Of a stretch of 64,000 nt of DNA, positions 44,616 to 54,068 are shown piece by piece. Origin of the DNA: Pegoplata infirma (Eukaryota > Arthropoda > Insecta > Diptera > Anthomyiidae); the NCBI GenBank assembly GCA_963921195.1, contig OY992540.1, positions 129,022,671 through 129,086,670 of the forward strand. Reading direction: 5' to 3'. The notes under the pieces were generated by a model. It was given only the letters and a program-made list of their open reading frames with translations, was not told the DNA's origin and did no database searches. How positions within the stretch are numbered: position 1 is the stretch's first letter; every line of letters starts with the position of its first letter. The translations under genes and the position numbers were made by a program.

Positions 44616-45019
44616 TGTATTTTAAAAAGCACTAAAAGCACCAACTGAAAATTTAAAAAGCACCAATTTAGTGCGTTTTTCTAATTTCGCACTAGGTCAA
44701 AAATTTTCGCGTTTTGACACATCAAAAAGCACTAGATCTAGCGCGAAAAGCACTAAGTTGGCATCCCTGTTTATTTGTCTACAATTTCACTCTCTTTCTC
44801 TCTTTATATTCATTTACTAGTGTTCACTCTTCAGCACTGTTGCCAGATACTTTTTGGCTCTTATCCCCAATTTGAAAACGAAAATCCCCAAAAATCCCCC
44901 AAAAAAAATTCAAATCCCCAAATTTGTCCCCAAAGCTTATTTTCAACAAAATATATAAACAAATTTTTTTTTTTTTGAAAAAAAAAAATTTATTAGTGTA
45001 TTTCAATACTAACTTTTCA

Positions 45020-46460
45020 AACAAACAAAAAAGACACTTATTCAGTAAGAAAAACTAAACATTAAACAAAAAATAAAATATTAAATATTTAAAATATTAT
45101 GGAAACAAAAAAATAAAGAACACATTCGTTGAGATCGTACTTTCAAAAATACTTTTTAAAGTTATCAATTGTATTACTTAAGTTTAAGAGGGGTTTTAAA
45201 CCGGCCTTATGAAATTCGATAGGAATATTGTACAAAATCACATCTTATACTAGATTTTGTATGAGATTTTTGTATGAATATTTAAAAAAAATATATTTTT
45301 ATTATTATATTATATATACTATCTGTACTCATTAAAAAAAAAAAAACAAAAACTTATTTCGAAAGAACAATAAAAACTTAAAACTAATAACATTCTTATA
45401 CTTATTATAACAAAAAAATATAAAGGGCACATTCGTTGAGATCATACTTTAAAAATATTTTTTTTTAAGTTATCAATTGTATTGTACATTAGACCGACTC
45501 ACCTTATATGGGCAAAAAAAAAGTAGAAGTTGTACCCCCCTCAAAATTAACTTTGACATGTTTTATGAAGATTCCCAAAATATTTGGGCTCTAGCGATAA
45601 TCTCCCGTGAGCTAAACCGCGTCAAAAAAGGGTCCAAAAATGGTATTTTTCATGAATAAAAAATTCAGTAAATTTTTGTTTGTCCAATGAATGACCAAAT
45701 ATGATAGATATTTAGGAATTCTTTGACTCTGCATTAAAACATCTTAAAAATCTAACCACAATGTACATATATTATTAAAACGGCTTTGTGAAATTCGATA
45801 AGAATAACCATCGGAACAAGTTTTTTTTTCTGTAAAATTAAATAAAAATTTTAGTTTTGATTATTTTTTAGAAAATACCGAATGTAAGTATTAGAATTAG
45901 GTATTTAATTTCGGAGTAAAATTTAGAAGCTATCAAATTTAATTCATTACAAAAATGTATTAATCGTATTAAAAAATTGTCAATTAAATTGCAGAAATTA
46001 TCAATTGTATTATAGATTATAATTATAAATTAGGATTCCAAAGTTTCGATTGTTTTTGTGTTTCAAAAATCATAGTAGTATTTTATTTGTATTTTAATTT
46101 CATTTTAACACACTTTTTTATCAATGTTTCTTAAAAACAACAATCTGCTCTTTGCAATGCAACTGTTAACTTCTAAAATACACTTGCTAATTTTTAAAAA
46201 ACGATTGTTAACTATAAAATTCAATTGAAATACAATAACTAATTTCAGAAACATAATAAGTTATTGTAAATAGTTTTTTATGTATTTGATAAAAGTTAAT
46301 TAATGATATAAAATTAAATAAAACTTAAAGTTAATTTAGTAATTAAAGTTAAATAATAGTTTAACGAAATTTTAAGTAGGTTGTTTCAACAAGAAAAAAT
46401 ATGTATTTATACATATTAAACAAATTGTATTTCGACAAAATCGATTCGAAATTAGTAACA
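45020..46460. other. AT-rich interior of the 44.8-48.5 kb element
   Basis: Two diverged direct copies: AACATTCGTTGAGATCGTAC at 45120 and CACATTCGTTGAGATCATAC at 45429, each followed by AAGTTATCAATTGTATT, about 308 bp apart. 45490-45660 (CCGACTCACCTTATATGGGC and on) looks like a different, foreign repeat. No gene. Confidence 0.5.
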
Positions 46461-46479
46461 ATTTAAAAATTACGAAATG

Positions 46480-46965
46480 TCTTTTAAAATTGCCCAAATT
46501 TATTTTTAAATTGTCCAAATGCAATATAATTTAAAATTGTCCAAATACAATTTAAAATTTTCCGAAAAACTAAAATTTGGTTCAATTAAAAATTTCAAAA
46601 TTATCCAAATATATTTAAAATATCCAAATGTAGTTCAAAAATTTCCAAATGTAGTTTGAAGTGGTCGAAATGTAATTTAATAGTGTCCAAATGTATTTTC
46701 AACCATATCCAAATCTATTTTACAATTTTCCATATGTATTTCAAACTTACCCAAATGTATTTTAAAACTGTCCGAATGTATTTAAAAGATTTTAAATTTG
46801 TTTAAATGTATTTAAAAAATTTCCAAATGTATTTTAAAATTGTCCAAATGCCATAAAAAATGGTACACATTTTTTTTTTTGAAATACATTTGTACAATTT
46901 CAAAATACATTTGGACTCTTTAATAATTTTTTTAAAGTATCCAATTGTATTTAAAAATTACACTG
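46480..46965. repeat. Degenerate array of TTGTCCAAATGTATTTTAAA-like units
   Basis: About 18 irregular units of 20-35 bp; the orientation flips near 46870, where AAATACATTTGTACAATTTC appears, so the array ends in an inverted piece. Confidence 0.8.
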
Positions 46966-47249
46966 CGGAACACTAAAAAATAAACAAAAGTTACGACCAT
47001 CATTTCTATATATCTCGGACATGCTTATTCGAATGGCGTACTCCGTTTTTCGATGTATGGTACAGTTTTCTTGCAAAATGTCGTTAAAGATTTGCTGATT
47101 TCGAGCCAGTTTTTTAACAAAAAAATTGCAAAGTTAATGATTTATAAATTGTATGGCATAAAAAATAAAGATATGACTTGTAGCAATATTTCTTATGCCA
47201 ATTTGGTTTAAAGCTTTTCATCTTAAGCCCTTAAATTGGCGAATTTATT

Positions 47250-48260
47250 AATTTTTTAAGGTTTTCGCGAAATTAATCGCCAAGTTGGTCTTTGATTAAA
47301 AACTTGCTTTTAGTGAATCAAAAAGGCATCCCTAACAATACGAATAGTGGACAAAAAACAGCTATGTTATATGAACCATAATGATGAAAATCGCGAAAAA
47401 AAGTTTTTTTGTATATGCCAGCATCACTTTACGAGATGATTTAAGACTCCATCTTTTAGTATATAATGTGGGATTCTTAAACAATTAACTGACCAAAAAT
47501 TTGGCAAAAAAAGTTTTCATTTGCAAAAGTTATCTTAACAAAAAATATAATTACCCAGCAAAAACTAGGTAATGAGTACCCATTCCCAATTGGATTACCT
47601 GGTAATGAGTACTAATTACTCGCTGCGTTACTTTATACCCCAAAAAAAAGGCCTTACTTTTAACTTACGATGTAAATGATTTGCAATCTGAATTTTAAAA
47701 AACAGTTAAGTTTCATATAAATATATAAAAAACAATTTACTCTTAATTTATTTTCTCTCATTTAATAAGAGCAACTAAACAAACAATGCAGTACTTTTTC
47801 AACTTTTCGTAAGCGAGCTAGGAATGTGCTATTATTTGTTAGCTTTTTCGTAAGCGAACAAAGAAGGCCTTGCCTCCAATGACATCGCCTTGTTAAAGTA
47901 ATTAACAATGAAATTGGGACGTAACTAGTTACTCATTTTCGTTATAAATCCCAAAGTTAATTACGTGGTAATGGAAGTTTTTGCTGGGTATTGTAGGATT
48001 AACACCGAAATAATAGTTTTTGTTAAGATAACTTTTGCAAATGAAAACTTTTTTGGCCAAAATTTTGGTCAGTTAATTGTTTAAGAATCCCACATAATAT
48101 ACTAAAAGATGGAACCTTAAATCATCTCGTAAAGTGATGCTGGCATATACAAAAAAACGGTTTTTCGCGATTTTCATCATGATGGTCCATATAACATAGC
48201 TGTTTTTATTCACTATTCGTAACATGAGTTGTCAAACTTTGATAAAAAGTGATGCCAAAT
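47250..48260. repeat. Foldback around the CCCAGCAAAAA MITE
   Basis: CATCACTTTACGAGATGATT (47424) is mirrored by AATCATCTCGTAAAGTGATG (48119), and pairing covers about 47330-47550 and 47991-48220. The centre has been hit by the 47554-47988 MITE. Outer ends are not defined. Confidence 0.8.
47554..47988. mobile_element. TA-flanked MITE (CCCAGCAAAAA ends) with GGTAATGAGTAC body
   Basis: CCCAGCAAAAACTAGGTAAT at the left and GGAAGTTTTTGCTGGG at the right, flanked by TA (47552-47553, 47989-47990). Filled with GGTAATGAGTAC and TTACTCGC-type words. A lone end of the same type (TTACCCAGCAAACATTTACG) lies at 48291. Confidence 0.85.
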
Positions 48261-48549
48261 TTTTAAAACACCTGTTAAAATAAATAACGTTACCCAGCAA
48301 ACATTTACGTAAAATTTTAAAGTTAAAAGGACATTTCACAAATCTGAACTTCAAAATAATATTTTCTGAAAAAATTAAAAAAAAAATTTCGAAAATTTTG
48401 AAATCCCCAAATATGTTCTATAATGAATATAAAATCCCCAAAATTTTGCGAAATCCCCAAATCCCTCCCCACTAAAATCTGTCCCCAAGTCGATGTTGAA
48501 ATCCCCAATTTGGGGCCAAATCCCCTTATCTGGCAAGCCTGCTCTTCAG

Positions 48550-48829
48550 CATTAATAATTATATTTCTATACCAGTTGATGACGTGGAAAAATTGTTGGT
48601 AATTATTTGTTATTCATAATTATTAAACAACAGCAACAGCCAAAAGCGTCAGCAACATCGACAAAGACACCAGCTCCATACAGACAAAATGATAGCCAAC
48701 AAAACATTTTATGTTGATAATGTTAATAAGATGATGCTGTTACAGTCAACAGTAGGTAAGTGGAGTAAGTGTTGACACAGAACACTAATCGCACTTCTTA
48801 AATTGATTAAAAGTAACTACACTGAAAGA
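48550..48829. other. Spacer, no supported feature
   Basis: 48640-48690 has CAACAGCAACAGCCAAAAGC, a CAR-rich patch of somewhat higher GC. It could be an exon scrap, but there is no supported frame. Confidence 0.4.
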
Positions 48830-49465
48830 AGAATGCTTTATCATATTGATGAAATGATTTCATCACTTGTTGTCATCAATTTTGATAGGAAATTTCATAA
48901 TATTGATGAAGCTTTTCTTTAATATGATGAAACATAATACATTTTATTATGTCATCAAAAAATGTAATCTGTTTTGTTTTTTAGGTAACGTTTGCTAATG
49001 TGTATTTTTAAAGACTCAACAATTTTAGTTTCATGCCAAATAACTGTCGTTCTCATACTTTGATAACATTTGCTAATGTGGATTTGTAGAAATGTTTAGT
49101 TTTATATCCCTCTCTTTCTCTCTTACAGCTTCATTCAAACTTTGAATGTTATAGCACACAATTAACAAAAGTAATTTTTAGCGTAATTATTTGTTGATAT
49201 GATTTAGGTAAGTGGCTAGCCTAACAAACGAACGAGAGATCCGGTGTTCAAATCTTGGTGGGAATAAGATTAAAACAATTAAATTTTAAAAATATAAAAT
49301 ATTACAAAATTGTAAGTAAATAAAAGTAAATTAAATAAAAAATGGAAAAAATAATAACTCGAAATAAAATTGATTAATTTTTTTTCCTAATTTTTAATTT
49401 AAAAAAAAAAATCTTGTTATTGATGACACCGCTTCATCATATTGATGACACGTTACATTGGACGA
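48830..49465. mobile_element. CACTGAAAGAAG-ended element with CATCATATTGATGA body and B-box-like site
   Basis: TA|CACTGAAAGAAGAATGC at the left; then TATCATATTGATGAAATGAT, GTTGTCATCAATTTTGATAG and similar palindromic words; GATCCGGTGTTCAAATCTTG at 49239-49258 resembles a tRNA B box; then TTGATGACACCGCTTCATCA and further. The right end is not clearly closed. Confidence 0.55.
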
Positions 49466-49779
49466 AAATTAATACTAACTTTCTAGCCCCGTGCCAATAT
49501 CTTGAAATTTTTCCTTAAACTAATGTCTAACAAAAGTTTTCAAATCAGAATATTTTCTGTATGAAACATATGTTAGATCTAAAATTTTATCTATTGCAAA
49601 AATGTTTCAGAATCTGTTACTTTTGCCATCAGAAAAAAAACGTTAAATCTTTTTTTTTAGAGAAATTTTAAAAATGTTCTAAATTTCAACAAATTTTTAA
49701 AAACTTTTTTATTGAAATAAATTTTTAAAATGTAAATCCGTCCGACCGGAGTTTCTAAGTTAACCAATAAAATGACTTA
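49466..49779. other. AT-rich spacer
   Basis: 49530-49650 contains isolated phrases like those of the 35-bp satellite (CAGAATCTGTTACTTTTGCC) but no periodicity. Nothing else seen. Confidence 0.4.
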
Positions 49780-49906
49780 GGGCGGATTACTCAATGAAAA
49801 GTTAGCTGCCAACTGCTGATTTAACGGAGCCTTATGTCAAAATTTGTATGAAAAAGTTAAATTTAACGGATAGTTATTTTATAACGGAGCATTGAGTAAT
49901 CCAGCC
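49780..49906. mobile_element. PIF/Harbinger-type MITE, 127 bp
   Basis: GGGCGGATTACTCAATG at the left and CATTGAGTAATCCAGCC at the right, with TSD TTA (49777-49779, 49907-49909). A 3-bp TTA duplication and GGG-type ends are the Harbinger pattern. Confidence 0.8.
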
Positions 49907-50114
49907 TTAATTTCAACTTAAATTCAATATTTCAACGCAAATCCAAGTTCAGTTATTTTAACTGTTTCCAATTTTTTATTTTATGGAGTAAAATTATTTT
50001 TTTAATAACAAACTACAAGAACCGTACTTCACACACTGGGCCGAGATGGTAGGTTTTTTGGCCAAAAGTCTCTACAGGTCGTAAATGTTAACCGATTTTT
50101 TTGAAATTCAGAAT

Positions 50115-50612
50115 ATAAGCCTATATTAGGGTAATAAATAAGTGCCTAGAAACTTTTTGGAATTGGACCTACAAGGAAACTGTTTCAGGGTGGACTTTTT
50201 AATAAAATTTACAGATGTTATAGATAAAACAAATGAAGAGACACTTGTCTTTTGTTTATATATTTAAATTGGAGATGGTCTCTGGTCCCGTGATTTGCGT
50301 GACTCACAAAAACAACGTGATTCATGCGTGAGCGTGAGTGATTTTCATTAAAATCACGTGACTATATTAGGGTAATAAATAAGTGTCATGAAACTTTTTG
50401 GAATCGGACCTACAAGGAAACTATTTCAGGGTGGACACTTCATTTTAATAAAATTTACAGATGTTATAGATGAAACAAATGAAGAGACACCTGTCTTTTG
50501 TTTATGTATTTCAATCGGAAGTGGTCTCTGGTCCCGTGATTTGCGTGACTCAAAAAAACAACGTGATTTACGAGTAAGCGTGAGTGATTTTCATTTAAAT
50601 CACGTGATTAAA
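50115..50612 (+). repeat. Tandem duplication of about 248 bp
   Basis: TATATTAGGGTAATAAATAA begins both copies (about 50115 and 50363). Each runs through TTTTTGGAATNGGACCTACA, GATGTTATAGATNAAACAAA and GGTCTCTGGTCCCGTGATTT to a CACGTGA end. The CACGTGA text recurs a third time at 50655-50700. Confidence 0.92.
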
Positions 50613-51092
50613 AGGATCAATTAAAAAATTGAATTGAAAAAAGAGTTTAAAAACAACGTGATTCACGCGTGAGCGTGAGTGAATTTCATTTAAATCACGT
50701 GAATATACCGTTTTCAAAAATTGAATTGAAAAAAAAGTTTATAAAAAATTGAAAAAAAATAAGTTTTTTTTTTGAAAAACCCCTTTTTAACTCATCGTTA
50801 TCAAAAGTTAAACGATATTTTAAAAAACTGTCTGGGGCAGAATTATCTTTTCCATCCACACTTTCCAAAAAAGTTGCCAGCTTGTGCCCGTTTTCAAAAA
50901 TGGAATTGATATAAAATTTATAAAAAAAATGGAAAAAATTTTGTTTTTTTTGAAAACCTTCTTTTAAAAACTCATTATTATAGAAAGTTCCACGCCCTTT
51001 CAAAAAACTGTCTGGGCCAGATTTATTCTTTTTATCAGCACTTTTCAAAAAAGTTACCCGCTTGTGTCCGTTTCCAAAAATTGAATTGAAAT

Positions 51093-51380
51093 AAGGCCGC
51101 TGTTCCAAAAAAAAAAAAATCACATAACAAATGTGAAAATTAAAATTTCCGAATTTTTTTGGTGTTCTAGATTTCACATCCGAATTTCTTTTTCTTTCAC
51201 ATAAATAAAATTTGGTGAAAGTAAAACGAATGCACTTTTTTCCTTATAATTTTTTGAATTTTAATTATTCGATTTCAACGTCGAATGAAAACGTGATCAA
51301 CAAAACACTAAACTTGATTTCATGTGATTCGGAAATTTCCATGTAAATTGAAAAGTTGTGAAAGACAGAACAGAGGCCTA
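51093..51380. mobile_element. Small palindromic element (AGGCCGCTGTTC ends)
   Basis: AGGCCGCTGTTCC faces GAACAGAGGCCT; inner arms pair TCACATAACAAATGTG/TTTCCGAA words with CATGTGATTCGGAAA. It interrupts a 190-bp unit. TSD perhaps TA but ambiguous. Confidence 0.65.
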
Positions 51381-51883
51381 AGAATTTATAAAAACTTTTT
51401 TTTTTTTTTTTTTGAAAACCCCCGTTTTAAACTCATCGTCATAAAAAGTTCCACGCCCTTAAAAAAACTGTCTGGGCCAGAATTATCCTTTTTCTTCCCA
51501 CTTTACAAAAAAACTTACCCGCTTGTGCTCGTTTACACAAATGGAAATAAAATACCAAAAATTAAAAAAAAATATAAAAAAAATGTTGTGACAACCCCCT
51601 TTTTTTAAATTCATTGTGATTAAAAGTTCCACGCCCTTTCAAAAACCTGTCTGGGCCAGAATTATCCTTTTTATTCGCACTTTCATAAAAAATTTGCCCG
51701 CCTGGCCCGTTTTCAAAAATGTAATTAAAATAAGAGTTTATAAAAAATTAAAAATTTTTTTTTTTTGTAAACCCCCTTTTTAAACTCATCGTGATCAAAA
51801 GTTCTACGCCCCTTCAAATAACTGTCTGGGCCAAAATTATCCCTTTTATCCCTACTTTCCAAAAAATTTGCCCGCTTGTGCCC

Positions 51884-52598
51884 CCCAGTTGGAAAATGTG
51901 TCACTGGGGAAATTTCCACAGTGATTCCTCGAGGAAATATCTTCAGGTTCTGACAAATCATTGGTAATCCTTGATGACATGTCCTAACATTGTCAGCACT
52001 GAATGTTTGCTTTAAGAGTCTGGACAATTCCTCTAAGACGTCTAAAAGGAAATGTCTTCAGAATAGCAGTATGCTAAATTAGAATTTTAAATCTGGGCAA
52101 CTCTTCAATTTCTAAGAAAAAGATGGCAATATTATCGATTTATTTAAAATTAAATCAAAATCTAACAAGTAGAATAAAAGTAATAAATAGACAAACAATT
52201 TTCAAAATAAAGTTTGGAACAAGTAGTTAGGTGTGGGACTAATAAACTGGAGGTTCCGGGTTCAAATCCAGTTGGGACTAAAAAAGGCGAAAAGTTTTTT
52301 CTAAATATGAGAAAGATAATTTATAAAGGAAAATGGATAAAAGTAAAAACTAAAGGAAATACGAAATTTTTTTGTATTTTCGCATGACCTACGTCAGACA
52401 TTTCCCCAAAGAAGTCTTAGGTGACATGTCCCCAGAAGGTCAGCCCTGACCACTGCTGACTTTGAGTGAGGACATTTTGAAAATTTGTATGAAACTGTCC
52501 TCAACCCAGTACATAGAGATGTCTTGTGGATGTCAGCAGTGACTCTGACATGTCACCGCACCGTCACTGAGGATGGCTCGAAGACGTTGCCAACTGGG
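51884..52598. mobile_element. CCCAGTTGG-ended element with GACATGTCC words and B-box-like site
   Basis: CCCAGTTGG at the left and CCAACTGGG at the right; removing it restores GCTTGTGCCCGTTTAC of the host 190-bp unit with only a 2-bp or so duplication. The body is built from TGACATGTCC, GAAATGTCTTC, AAGACGTC and TTTCCCCA words. GGTTCCGGGTTCAAATCCAG at 52252-52271 matches a tRNA B box. Confidence 0.75.
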
Positions 52599-53690
52599 CC
52601 GTTTACGCAAATGGAATTGAAATATTAAAAATTTGAAAAAAAAAATATATTTTTTTGAGAAAACCCCCTTTTTTAACTCATTGTTATCAAAAGTTCCACG
52701 CCTTTTCAAAAAACTGTCCGGGCCAGAATTATCCTTTTAATCAACACTTTCCAAAATAGTGGCCCGCTTGTGTCCGTTTTAATAAATTGAATTGAAAAAA
52801 GAATTTATAAAAATAGGAAATTTTTTTTTTTTTAAACCCCCTTTTTAAACTCATCGTTCCACGCCCTTTCAAAAAACTGGGCCACACTCTTTCAAAAAAC
52901 TGTCTGGACCGCCTAACCGGTTATTTTTTTTCCAATGTATTGCAAACAAATTTTTGAACGATAAAAAACTACTTTTCGTGTAACCGGGTTTTTCTCGTAA
53001 CCGGTTTTTTGTGTATTCGGGTTTTTGTGTAACCGAGTTTCATTTTATCCCGTATTAATGTAGAAAAACACTATGTATGTACTTTTGGAAAAACTGGAAA
53101 ATTGTTAATTCATAAAATTAATTTATTTCAATTAAAAACGGCTAATTTTAACCACTTTAGATTTGTCCATCTGCCTTTCTATTGATATTTTATACGCAGG
53201 TGAAAAAACGGGCAAAAGCGGGCAGGTCAGTCTGAAAGCTAGTAAACCAACGAACATTTTGGCATCCCAAGTTTTGGATTATGTCGCGGAACATTTTGGA
53301 ACAACTATTTCAAATGGAACAATTTTTCAAAATTTAAATAAAAATATCAAAAAATCATCAAAAAAAAATAGAAAAAAAGAGCTGTTCGTACCCATTTACA
53401 AGTTGTACTTCCCTTCGTCAAATAAATTAATCAAAAAAAAAAACAACCAAGGTCCCGCCTTAATAATGCATAAATTTGTTTGCTTTTTTGATTACGGTAT
53501 ATGGAGACTTAAACATACATATTTTATCTTTGATTTATCATTCCAAGAGAATGGGTGTACCGATTTTTACAAAAGTTACAGACAAGGTGCAGCAAGTCAT
53601 ACTTAATATAAAAGTGCATTCACTTTTTTTAATTTAATATTTTTTTTTTTTAGTTTTGGCCAAAAAAAACTACCATCTCGGCCCAGTGTG

Positions 53691-54068
53691 CTTCAGTAAG
53701 TATAATCAGTCACAAATAATTTAACTGACAAAAATATTTTTCCGTAAATTTTGTAGTTTATTGTTTTAACAACTGTATAAATCATTCAATATTTTAGTTT
53801 TCTTGAAAAACAAACGATAAAACATTTAAAACAACTTGAACTAAAAACTTTTTATTTGATTTTTTCTGTATGTACAGATCGAGCACGGGCTCTAATTATA
53901 TTTGTTATAAGGGTTCAAGTTGAAAAAATGCAGAAGAAAAATTGAATTTCTAAAAATTATAGACATTTCTGGTATTTCCCATACCGGTTTCAAACACCCC
54001 ACTTAGTGTCATCATCAGTAGGATTTTAAATGTCGGTTTGTCTTGTTAAAAAAACTGTTTTTTATATA
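53691..54068. repeat. Repeat flank around the Tc1 element, left
   Basis: CAGATCGAGCACGGGCTCTA to GGGTTCAA (53875-53918) is repeated exactly at 55969-56012, with TTTATTTGATTTTTTC before both. The next part (53905-53960) is also present in the loop at 21671-21729. At 53980-54020, minus strand, lies CTGATGATGACACT..GAAACCGG. Possibly a Penelope-like remnant. Confidence 0.6.

Larger units (their letters stand above)
43984..44769. mobile_element. hAT-type element (CAGAGATGCCAACT ends)
   Basis: CAGAGATGCCAACT and AGTTGGCATCCCTG, with a perfect TSD TTTATTTG (43976-43983, 44770-44777). Subterminal AAAAGCACTA, GCGCGAAAA and AAACGCG words. Carries mini-me copy I, which itself carries the 44226-44525 element: three levels. 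Confidence 0.88.
44835..48541. mobile_element. hAT-type element (CACTGTTGCCAGATA ends), 3.7 kb with insertions
   Basis: CACTGTTGCCAGATA at the left, TATCTGGCAAGCCTG at the right, with a perfect TSD CTCTTCAG (44827-44834, 48542-48549). Subterminal parts (44870-44940, 48395-48530) are packed with AAATCCCCAAA. No transposase frame is preserved. The inside holds a TTGTCCAAATGTATTTTAAA-type array and a foldback. Confidence 0.92.
50700..52905. repeat. About 190-bp tandem units, interrupted
   Basis: Units share CCCCCTTTTTAAACTCATCG, AAAAGTTCCACGCCCTTTCA, AACTGTCTGGGCCAGAATTA and CCGCTTGTGCCCGTTTTC. They recur at about 50775, 50960, 51420, 51600, 51775, 52665 and 52840. The gaps are explained by the insertions at 51093-51380 and 51884-52598; the last unit is shortened. 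Frames across this array are repeat shadows. Confidence 0.9.
50031..53690. mobile_element. Element with CACTGGGCCGAGATGGTAG ends, filled with tandem repeats
   Basis: CACTGGGCCGAGATGGTAG at the left and CTACCATCTCGGCCCAGTG at the right are exact complements; GGCCAAAAAA follows on both sides. CTTCA occurs just outside both ends but no clean TSD is seen. Inside lie a 250-bp tandem duplication, a 190-bp tandem array and two smaller elements. A 147-codon frame at 53163-53606 has no domain I recognise; it begins in a stretch that may derive from a coding region, but it could equally be chance. Confidence 0.8.

Noticed and set aside
44938..45000. Poly(A)/poly(T) junction as a retroelement tail
   Set aside because: Homopolymer runs of this length are common across the window, and no retroelement body or TSD adjoins it.
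50695..51177. 160-codon minus-strand frame
   Set aside because: It spans two and a half 190-bp tandem units and repeats the same peptide text with each unit; a shadow of the array.
52225..52285. tRNA gene suggested by GGGTTCAAATCC
   Set aside because: The acceptor and D arms cannot be closed around it, and the T stem is imperfect. Only a B-box-like site is supported.
53163..53606. 147-codon plus-strand frame
   Set aside because: No domain recognised, AT-driven composition, ends in the TIR region of the host element. Kept only as a remark there; it could be a gene scrap.
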